Source: Thermoplasmata archaeon (GTDB lineage Archaea > Thermoplasmatota > Thermoplasmata > Lutacidiplasmatales > UBA184). From it: a stretch of 5,212 nucleotides of DNA. The position numbers and the translations under genes were made by a program. Location of the stretch: NCBI GenBank assembly GCA_030039825.1, contig JASHUV010000032.1, forward strand, positions 1 through 5,212, read 5' to 3'. Shown here in pieces: positions 1 through 4,576 of the stretch (position 1 is the first letter of the stretch; every line of letters starts with the position of its first letter). The notes below the pieces were generated by a model. It was not told the origin of the DNA and did no database searches. It was given only the letters and a program-made list of their open reading frames with translations.

Positions 1-404
1 AGGTCCCCGGCCCGGAGCCCGCCGGCGAGCTCGAGCGCGGTCTGGGCGGCCGCGACGCCCTCGCGCCGTCCCGGGGGCCCCTTCGGCACGACGGTCCCGC
101 GGAACGGAACCTCCTTGGGGGCCTCCTCCGGCGCGATCACGAACCCCTGGGTGACCGAGGAGCCGAGGCCATGCACGACGGCGAGGGCCTGGGAGCCCGC
201 GGCGTTCCCGGCCGCGAGGAAGGCGACCTCCCGGTACCGCGACGCCCGCACGAACCGGTTCCCGAGACGGAGCGTCTCCCCCTCGGCGCGGACGGCGGCG
301 CGCGTCGACGCGTAGGCGTCCGCCGCGGTCAGGGCGCCGCGGAACGCCGTGACCGGCACCCCCGTCGGGGCGCCGAACTTCGGCGCGCCCTCCTCCGGCG
401 GCAT
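1..404 (-). CDS. Glycerate 2-kinase-like protein (MOFRL/DUF4147 type), N-terminal part, runs off the left edge
   Basis: Partial gene: 134 complete codons from an ATG at 404, still open at base 1. Glycerate 2-kinases of this family phosphorylate D-glycerate with ATP to 2-phosphoglycerate in the cytoplasm, for example in the non-phosphorylative Entner-Doudoroff pathway of archaea. Family-like features are an early ALTAADAY segment (residues 24-31), matching the usual 'aadP' start region. A hydrophobic strand and glycine turn follow (AFLAAGNAAGSQAL, residues 66-79), where the family has GAGKA. Next come a GFVIAP strand and an Ala-rich helix ending LRAGDL, which in the family leads into the SGGGSA loop (outside the window). 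Two hallmarks are altered: the Lys of GAGKA is Asn, and the HPxPD segment reads PKGPPG. It may therefore be a divergent or inactive paralog. No upstream in-frame ATG, GTG or TTG is seen before the promoter box, so ATG 404 is the likely start. GGGAGG touches the ATG directly, too close to be a working ribosome site. Confidence 0.62.
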   Translation of the reverse strand, partial: MPPEEGAPKFGAPTGVPVTAFRGALTAADAYASTRAAVRAEGETLRLGNRFVRASRYREVAFLAAGNAAGSQALAVVHGLGSSVTQGFVIAPEEAPKEVPFRGTVVPKGPPGRREGVAAAQTALELAGGLRAGD

Positions 405-407
405 CCT

Positions 408-419
408 CCCGTCGACGGG
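408..419. repeat. 12-base perfect palindrome between promoter box and start codon
   Basis: CCCGTCGACGGG reads the same on both strands. It lies 4 to 15 bases before the ATG of the glycerate kinase-like gene, between its TATA-like box and the expected transcription start, where many archaeal repressors bind. Palindromes of this length are expected a few times by chance in DNA this G+C-rich, so an operator role is only a suggestion. Confidence 0.3.
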
Positions 420-426
420 TCGCGGG

Positions 427-433
427 GGTAAGC
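427..433 (-). promoter_or_regulatory. TATA-like box of the glycerate kinase-like gene
   Basis: The minus strand reads GGCTTACCC here, one of the few A/T-containing spots in the 57-base gap after the dehydrogenase operon. Its centre is about 26 bases before the ATG at 404, the spacing expected for a leaderless archaeal transcript starting at or next to the start codon. It suggests this gene is transcribed separately from the upstream operon. No T-tract terminator is visible between the two. The call rests on position and similarity to the boxes at 3315 and 3948. Confidence 0.4.
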
Positions 434-461
434 CGTTTGCCCGGCGGCCGCGGGGAGCGAG

Positions 462-1628
462 CTACCCCGGCTGGAGGCGCTCCGGCGTGCTCGGGCGGTC
501 CGGGTCGAGGAAGCGCGCCGGGCCGAACGTCGCCGGATCGAGGTCGCTCCTCTCCCCGAGGACCGCCTGCGCCACGCGGCGGGTCGACGCCGGGGCGAGC
601 ATGAAGCCGTGGCCGCCGAAGCCGTTCGCCTGGACGAAGCCGGGGAGGCGCGGGTCCTCGCCGATGATGGGAAGGCCGTCCGGCGAGTCGTCGTAATAGC
701 CCGACCAGGCCCGGAGGATCCGGAGCGGCGCCGTCCGAGGGAGGAGGTCGACGAGGGAGCGCGCCATCGCCGGCAGGAGGTCGACGGACGTCGACATCCC
801 GCCGGCCGTACCGGGCGGGTGCGGCATCGTCCGCCCCCCGACGAGCTCGCCGCGCATCGTCTGGCTGACGTAGAGCCCGTCGGAGAGACGGATCACCATC
901 GGATCGAGGAACGGGCGGACGGGCTCGGTGGCGAGGATCTCGTGCCGCGTCGGGGCGTTCGCCGGCTCGAGCCCGGCCCGCCGGGAGAACTCCGCGCTCC
1001 AGCCGCCCGCGGCGTTCACGACCCGCTCGGCGGCGATCGGGCCGGAGGCGGTGACGATCCCCCCGGCGCGCCCCTCGGTGCGGACGACCCCGGCCGCCTC
1101 GACGCCGAGGAGGACCTCGACGCCGAGCGCGCGCACGCGCTCGTAGAGGCCCCAGAGGACCGGGAAGGGGTAGAGGGTCCCGTCCGAGGCGAGGTAGCTC
1201 GCGGCGATGACCCGGTCGCGGGCGACGTCGGGAGCGATCCGGGCGACGTCCTCCGGGCGCAGGAGCCGGCTCGGGAGTCCCTCGGAGGCGACGATCGCGT
1301 GGACGGCGCGGAGGCGCTCGGCCTCCGAGGGGCTCTCGGCGAGGAAGAGGTACCCCCCTTGCCGGAAGTACGGGTTCAGCCCGAACTCCCGGCCGAATCG
1401 CCGGTACTCGCCGACGGCCTCGCGGGCGAGCCGGACCGTCGCGCGCGTCTCCCATTGCTGCCGGACGCCGCCGCCGTTGCGGCCGGACGCGCCCGAGGAG
1501 AGGAAGCCGCGCTCGACGACGAGGATCGGGCCGGCGCCGGCGCGCGCGAGGTGGTAGCTCGTGAAGAGGCCGACGACGCCGCCGCCGACGATGATGATGC
1601 GGTAGCGGTCGCGCGTCGGGGCGGTCAC
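462..1628 (-). CDS. FAD-dependent amine/amino-acid dehydrogenase, catalytic (sarcosine oxidase beta/HcnC-like) subunit
   Basis: This 388-residue protein is a D-amino-acid-oxidase (DAO) fold flavoprotein, of normal length for SoxB/HcnC/OoxB or archaeal L-proline dehydrogenase beta subunits. The N-terminal Rossmann motif is IIIVGGGVVG (residues 11-20), followed by the FAD-contacting SSGASGRNGGGVRQQW (44-59), very typical of SoxB. The C-terminal half has RAWSGYYDDSPDGLPIIG (306-323) and GFGGHGF (336-342), the conserved flavin and substrate region. By homology it removes hydride from the C-N bond of a secondary amine or amino acid; the exact substrate cannot be told. The start is GTG at 1628: its first base lies just upstream of the alpha-subunit stop (shared GTGA), a GAGGA ribosome site sits 7 bases before it, and the FAD motif begins ten residues in. 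The frame stays open far upstream, but that part is out-of-frame translation of the alpha gene. The stop is TAG. Its role as partner of the 1625-3286 product is supported by the overlap. Confidence 0.88.
   Translation of the reverse strand: MTAPTRDRYRIIIVGGGVVGLFTSYHLARAGAGPILVVERGFLSSGASGRNGGGVRQQWETRATVRLAREAVGEYRRFGREFGLNPYFRQGGYLFLAESPSEAERLRAVHAIVASEGLPSRLLRPEDVARIAPDVARDRVIAASYLASDGTLYPFPVLWGLYERVRALGVEVLLGVEAAGVVRTEGRAGGIVTASGPIAAERVVNAAGGWSAEFSRRAGLEPANAPTRHEILATEPVRPFLDPMVIRLSDGLYVSQTMRGELVGGRTMPHPPGTAGGMSTSVDLLPAMARSLVDLLPRTAPLRILRAWSGYYDDSPDGLPIIGEDPRLPGFVQANGFGGHGFMLAPASTRRVAQAVLGERSDLDPATFGPARFLDPDRPSTPERLQPG
1625..1628 (-). other. GTGA start-stop overlap coupling alpha and beta subunits
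   Basis: The TGA that ends the alpha-subunit gene (1627-1625) shares bases with the GTG that starts the beta-subunit gene (1628-1626). Such four-base overlaps usually couple translation of two subunits made in fixed ratio. It shows that the two genes are co-transcribed. Confidence 0.8.
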
Positions 1629-3286
1629 GGGCCCGTCCTCGCTCCGCCCTCGGGGAGACCGGCGAGCGCCCCGAGCGGGACGGGGACGACCGGCGGCCGC
1701 GCGGTGATCCGGCCGACCTCGGGGGCGGGCCGGCGCTCCCACGCGGCGAGGAGCAGGACCGCCTCGGGGACGCAGTAGCGGCCCTGGCAGAGCCCGGTCC
1801 CGAGCCCGGTGTAGCGCTTCGCGACCTCGATCCCCCGGTACCCCCGCGCGTGGAAGTCGGCGAGCTCCCCGAGGAGGACGTCCTCGCACGGGCAGGCGAC
1901 GGTCTTCGAGCGCCGCGGCAGACGGTCGACGAGCTCCGGGTAGTAGCCGTCGAGGGGGCCGGGAGCGCCGTCGAGGAGGGTCGTGAGGCCGCTGAGGTCG
2001 ACGGGGCCGCGCCCGCCGAGCGACGGGGCGAGGCGCCGGCCGCTCTCCGTGATCGCCGCGCCGGTGAACCCGGCGACCTCGCCGACGGCGTAGAGGCCGG
2101 GGACGCTCGTCGCGAAGCCCGGCCCGAGGGCGGGGAAGTACGCCCCCGCCTCGGACCGCCAGGCCATCGACGCGCCGGCCTGGAAGAGGAGCGGGGAGTT
2201 CGGGAGCCGACGGTGCGCGAGGACGACGGCGTCGGTCGACAGGGAGAACCTCGCCCCGCCGCCCCGGGCCGCGAGCGTCACGCGCCGGATCCGGCGGCCG
2301 CCGGTCGCCTCGAGGAGGAGGGTGCGGGGGTAGATCGGGACGCCGATCTCGCTCGCCGCCCGGGCGACCTCCGGGCCGACCGTGCCGGGGGCGATGACGG
2401 CCTCGACGTGGGTCCCCCAGAGCGCGAGGAGGCCGGCGACGCGCTCGCCGCCCCCGACGAGGACGGCCCGGCGGAACGGCGGCCGTTCGGGGACGGGCGC
2501 GAGGGCGAGGGCGCCCTCCGCGGTGAGGACGCCGGGCCGGTCGCTCCCGGCGAAGAGGAGCGAGGCGTCGTACCCCCCCGTCGCGACGACGACCGTCCGG
2601 GCGCGGATCCGGTGGGCGCGCCCGCGGTCCCCGACCGCGAGGAGGGTGAACGGACGGTCCGCGCCCTCCTCCGGCGGGGGGAGGAACGCCGCGGTCGTCC
2701 GGTCGAGGCTCTCGACGCCGTCCGGAAGCCCGAGGGCGCGGTCGCGTTCGACGACGAGCGTGCCCGGACCGGCCCCGGTGGCGGCGAGGAGGGCCCGCGC
2801 CGACCGGCCGGCGCCGACGACGGCGAGCTCCACGCGTCGCTCCTCGCCCGGGGTGACCGCCGGCGGGACCCCGGCGTCGGGGAGGCGGCCGAAGCCGGCG
2901 AGGCGCCGGATCGCCCGCTGGTAGAGCGGGGTCGCCCACGCCGGTCGCCGGAAGCCGTGGAGCGCGTCGAGGCCCCGCGGAAAGAGGAGGTCGAACGCGG
3001 CGAGCAGGTCGACCTCGGGGGAGGGCCAGCCGGCCTCCGAGACGATGCGGTCCCCCGGGGACGGGACGTAGCGACACGCCCGGACGTTCGGCACGCCGTT
3101 CACCCGCACGAGGCAGTTCGTGCAGTGGCCCACCCCGCAGAACGGCGCGCGGGGCCGGTGGTAACGGAGCGATCGCCCGAGGAGGCGGCGCCCGCGGCGC
3201 GCGAGCGCGCGGGCGAGAGGCTCGTCGGGCCCCACGTCGAGCGGGCGCCCCCGGAACCTCGCGGGCTCCGCCGACGGGTCGGGCAT
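1625..3286 (-). CDS. Iron-sulfur flavoprotein dehydrogenase alpha subunit (SoxA/HcnAB-like fusion, no GcvT domain)
   Basis: 553 residues; electron-transfer partner of the beta subunit it overlaps. Domain 1 (about 10-90) is a SoxA-type plant ferredoxin-like domain: GRSLRYHRPRAPFC and then C50, C55, C58 and C71, a complete CxxxxCxxC...C set for a [2Fe-2S] cluster. Domain 2 (about 150-425) is a pyridine-nucleotide-disulfide-oxidoreductase fold: first dinucleotide motif VVGAGRSA (156-163), TVVVATGGYD (231-240), FAGSDRPGVLTAEGA (245-259, typical of SoxA), second Rossmann motif VLVGGG (275-280), and GLYAVGEVAG (397-406). Domain 3 (about 460-515) is BFD-like, with C465-P-C467 and C500-QGRY-C505, a second [2Fe-2S] site as in HcnB, OoxA and proline dehydrogenase alpha. 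The roughly 400-residue folate-binding GcvT domain of true SoxA is absent, so a tetrahydrofolate-linked sarcosine oxidase is unlikely. Its FAD motif lacks the third glycine and the domain is short. ATG 3286 fits: the first domain begins about ten residues in. There is no ribosome site; a TATA-like box lies upstream. Confidence 0.87.
   Translation of the reverse strand: MPDPSAEPARFRGRPLDVGPDEPLARALARRGRRLLGRSLRYHRPRAPFCGVGHCTNCLVRVNGVPNVRACRYVPSPGDRIVSEAGWPSPEVDLLAAFDLLFPRGLDALHGFRRPAWATPLYQRAIRRLAGFGRLPDAGVPPAVTPGEERRVELAVVGAGRSARALLAATGAGPGTLVVERDRALGLPDGVESLDRTTAAFLPPPEEGADRPFTLLAVGDRGRAHRIRARTVVVATGGYDASLLFAGSDRPGVLTAEGALALAPVPERPPFRRAVLVGGGERVAGLLALWGTHVEAVIAPGTVGPEVARAASEIGVPIYPRTLLLEATGGRRIRRVTLAARGGGARFSLSTDAVVLAHRRLPNSPLLFQAGASMAWRSEAGAYFPALGPGFATSVPGLYAVGEVAGFTGAAITESGRRLAPSLGGRGPVDLSGLTTLLDGAPGPLDGYYPELVDRLPRRSKTVACPCEDVLLGELADFHARGYRGIEVAKRYTGLGTGLCQGRYCVPEAVLLLAAWERRPAPEVGRITARPPVVPVPLGALAGLPEGGARTGP
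1636..1640 (-). promoter_or_regulatory. Shine-Dalgarno site for the beta-subunit GTG start
   Basis: GAGGA lies 7 bases before the GTG at 1628, inside the end of the alpha gene. It supports this non-ATG start. It is the only well-spaced Shine-Dalgarno seen in the window; the genes that begin transcripts lack one, a common archaeal division between leaderless first genes and internal operon genes. Confidence 0.55.
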
Positions 3287-3314
3287 CGCGCGGGCTCGCA
3301 GCGGGGTGGCCGCA

Positions 3315-3320
3315 CTTAAG
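3315..3320 (-). promoter_or_regulatory. TATA-like box of the dehydrogenase operon
   Basis: CTTAAG on the minus strand (context CCGCTTAAGTGCGG) is the only A/T-rich spot in the 49-base gap. It lies 29 to 34 bases before the ATG at 3286, fitting an archaeal TATA element for a transcript with no or a very short leader. Just upstream, at 3324-3336 and touching the stop codon of the neighbouring gene, lies the interrupted palindrome GCGCCC-G-GGGCGC. This could be a weak hairpin after that gene or merely G+C-rich sequence. Confidence 0.45.
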
Positions 3321-3335
3321 CGGGCGCCCGGGGCG

Positions 3336-3875
3336 CTACAGCTCCTTGTCGAGGTCGGCCTCGCGCTGGAGGAAGAGGCGGGTCGCCTCCACCCCCTCGC
3401 TGTGCTCGGCCTGCGCCGATCCCATCATGAGGCGGTCGAGCCGGGCCATCCGGCCGTGGAGCCACTCGAACTCGTGGAAGAGGAGCGGGTCGGAGAGGGC
3501 GGCGCGGGCCTGCCCGATGAGGTCGACCGGCGTCCGGAGGGCGTCGTAGTAGCCGTCGATCCAGGTGCCGAACGCCTCCCAGACGAGCTCCTCCTCGAGG
3601 ACGTGCCGGTGCGTGAGCGCGCCGACGAGCTCGTAGAACGCGCCGACCTCGAGGTTCGTCACGTCCTCGTGCTGCTGCTCGAGGAGGTAGTTCGCGAGCG
3701 TGCGGCGGGCCCGCCGCATCGTCGGGTCGGAGAACCGCTCCCTCAGCGCCATCACGGCGTTCGCGCTGTTCAGGACGCGCGTCTGGCGGGCCTGCCACCA
3801 CATGAGGACGATCGTCCCGATGACGAGCGTCCAGGTCCCGACGAACGTCCAGAGCGTGAGATCGATCACGACCAT
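3336..3875 (-). CDS. Membrane-anchored helical protein, DUF4760-like, function unknown
   Basis: 179 residues. Residues about 7-27 (LWTFVGTWTLVIGTIVLMWW) form one transmembrane helix right at the N-terminus. Arg30 and Arg33 just after it suggest an N-out, C-in anchor with the rest in the cytoplasm. The remainder is almost entirely helical and charged, with RERFSDPTMRRARRTL (45-60), FYELVGALTHR (80-90) and WEAFGTWIDGYYDAL (99-113). This pattern of an anchor, an RE-F segment, a mid-chain 'e-vg-l' helix and a W-containing helix resembles the DUF4760 family, for which I know no defined function. The resemblance is from memory of the pattern, so only the anchor and helical body are firm. ATG 3875 starts immediately before the anchor; no Shine-Dalgarno is present (GGGCCCCCCC precedes it). 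The gene is a single unit, divergent from the SixA gene; its 49-base spacing from the downstream operon allows read-through, but that operon has its own promoter box. The stop is TAG. Confidence 0.78.
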   Translation of the reverse strand: MVVIDLTLWTFVGTWTLVIGTIVLMWWQARQTRVLNSANAVMALRERFSDPTMRRARRTLANYLLEQQHEDVTNLEVGAFYELVGALTHRHVLEEELVWEAFGTWIDGYYDALRTPVDLIGQARAALSDPLLFHEFEWLHGRMARLDRLMMGSAQAEHSEGVEATRLFLQREADLDKEL

Positions 3876-3888
3876 GGGGGGGCCCGGG

Positions 3889-3907
3889 GGCGGGAGCGAC
3901 TCCCGCC
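3889..3907. repeat. Perfect inverted repeat (8-base arms, 3-base loop) in the divergent intergenic region
   Basis: GGCGGGAG and CTCCCGCC flank CGA, followed on the plus strand by TTT. It lies 14 to 32 bases before the ATG of the membrane-protein gene, and on the other side about 40 bases before the TTTTACG box of the SixA gene. It could be an operator for the divergent pair or a leader hairpin of the minus-strand transcript. A terminator is unlikely, because no plus-strand gene ends here. No convincing TATA box is seen for the minus-strand gene; CTCAAAGG at 3907-3914 is the best weak candidate. Confidence 0.45.
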
Positions 3908-3947
3908 TTTGAGAGCTTGGGCCGGTGGTCCGGGTCCCGCGCCGACG

Positions 3948-3954
3948 TTTTACG
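3948..3954 (+). promoter_or_regulatory. TATA-like box of the SixA-type phosphatase gene
   Basis: TTTTACG stands out in G+C-rich sequence. It is centred about 29 bases before the ATG at 3980, as expected for an archaeal promoter giving a leaderless or nearly leaderless message. Only a run of G, not a GGAGG, precedes the ATG, which agrees with leaderless translation. Confidence 0.5.
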
Positions 3955-3979
3955 CCCCCTCGGCCGCCCCTCGGGGGGC

Positions 3980-4576
3980 ATGGAGCTCTTCGCGGTGCGC
4001 CACGGACCGGCGAAGGACCGCGATCCGCGCCGGTGGCCGGACGACACCGCCCGCCCGTTGTCCCGAGAGGGCGTCGCGGCGACCCGGGCGGCCGCCCGGG
4101 GGTTCGCCGCCGCGGTCGGGAAGGTCGACGAGATCGCCTCGAGCCCGCTCGCGCGCGCCCGGTCGACGGCCGAGCTCCTCGCCGAGGCGTACCCCCGGCC
4201 GCCCCGCCTCGTCCTCTGGGAGGAGCTCGCGAGCGGCGCGCTCGCCGCCCCGATCCTCGAGCGACTCGCCGACCGGCCCGGTCACCGCGAGGAGCGCCTC
4301 GTCGTCGTCGGCCACGAGCCGACGCTCGGCGCCCTCCTCGGCCTCGCCCTCACCGGCGAACCCGTCCCCTTCGCCCGGCTCGCGAAGGCCGGGGCGGCGG
4401 CGCTCTCCTTCCCCCGCCGCGTGGCCCCCGGCGGGGCGCAGCTCGATTGGCTCGCTACCCGGAAGCAGCTGACGTCGTGGGGGCGGCCCCCGTCGGAGCG
4501 GGCGGGGCGCGCGCGCCCCGCTTCGGGGCGGGTCCGGGCGCGGCGTGCCCGTAGAGCGGCGCCACGATCCGCTTGA
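3980..4576 (+). CDS. sixA: SixA-type phosphohistidine phosphatase (histidine phosphatase superfamily)
   Basis: 198 residues; SixA proteins have about 160. The family removes phosphate from phosphohistidine, classically from HPt domains of phosphorelays, through a catalytic His that becomes phosphorylated. Seen here: the N-terminal RHG motif (R7-H8-G9) in MELFAVRHGPAKD; the DDTARPLSREG segment (21-31), matching the family's 'D-RPL---G'; SSPLARARSTAELL (54-67), with the phosphate-binding Arg; WEEL (80-83); and VVVGHEPTLG (108-117), with the second catalytic His at 112. The family's usual ending is recognisable as LDWLATRKQL (155-164). Residues 165-198 are an Arg/Ala/Pro-rich tail with no family counterpart; they overlap the opposite-strand kinase gene by 122 bases, so the tail may be a recent extension. 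The phosphorelay substrate is not in the window, and other superfamily phosphatase roles cannot be excluded. ATG 3980 starts directly at the conserved strand; in-frame codons further upstream would add unrelated residues and cross the promoter box. Confidence 0.88.
   Translation: MELFAVRHGPAKDRDPRRWPDDTARPLSREGVAATRAAARGFAAAVGKVDEIASSPLARARSTAELLAEAYPRPPRLVLWEELASGALAAPILERLADRPGHREERLVVVGHEPTLGALLGLALTGEPVPFARLAKAGAAALSFPRRVAPGGAQLDWLATRKQLTSWGRPPSERAGRARPASGRVRARRARRAAPRSA

Noticed and set aside
609..1778. 389-codon plus-strand open frame opposite the beta-subunit gene
   Set aside because: No recognisable domain, biased composition, and lies fully antisense to a gene with clear DAO-family motifs.
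462..3077. One continuous 871-residue minus-strand reading frame that could be read as a fused protein
   Set aside because: Its first 483 residues are an Arg/Pro/Gly-rich out-of-frame translation of the alpha-subunit gene, which is strongly supported in its own frame. The real protein begins at the GTG at 1628 with a ribosome site.
1625..3286. Calling the alpha subunit true heterotetrameric sarcosine oxidase SoxA
   Set aside because: The C-terminal folate-binding GcvT domain is missing, and gamma and delta subunit genes are not in the window; only the N-terminal and flavoprotein parts resemble SoxA.
1850..3319. 489-codon plus-strand open frame opposite the alpha-subunit gene
   Set aside because: Highly skewed Arg/Glu/Gly/Ala composition without any motif; it is an antisense shadow caused by few stop codons in G+C-rich DNA.
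3889..3910. The hairpin followed by TTT as an intrinsic terminator
   Set aside because: No plus-strand gene ends before it, the T run is only three bases, and it lies in the upstream region of two divergent genes.
3306..4472. 388-codon plus-strand open frame spanning the membrane-protein gene and the SixA gene
   Set aside because: It changes from an acidic to an Arg/Ser/Pro-rich composition where it enters the out-of-frame SixA sequence, and has no motif; a shadow frame.
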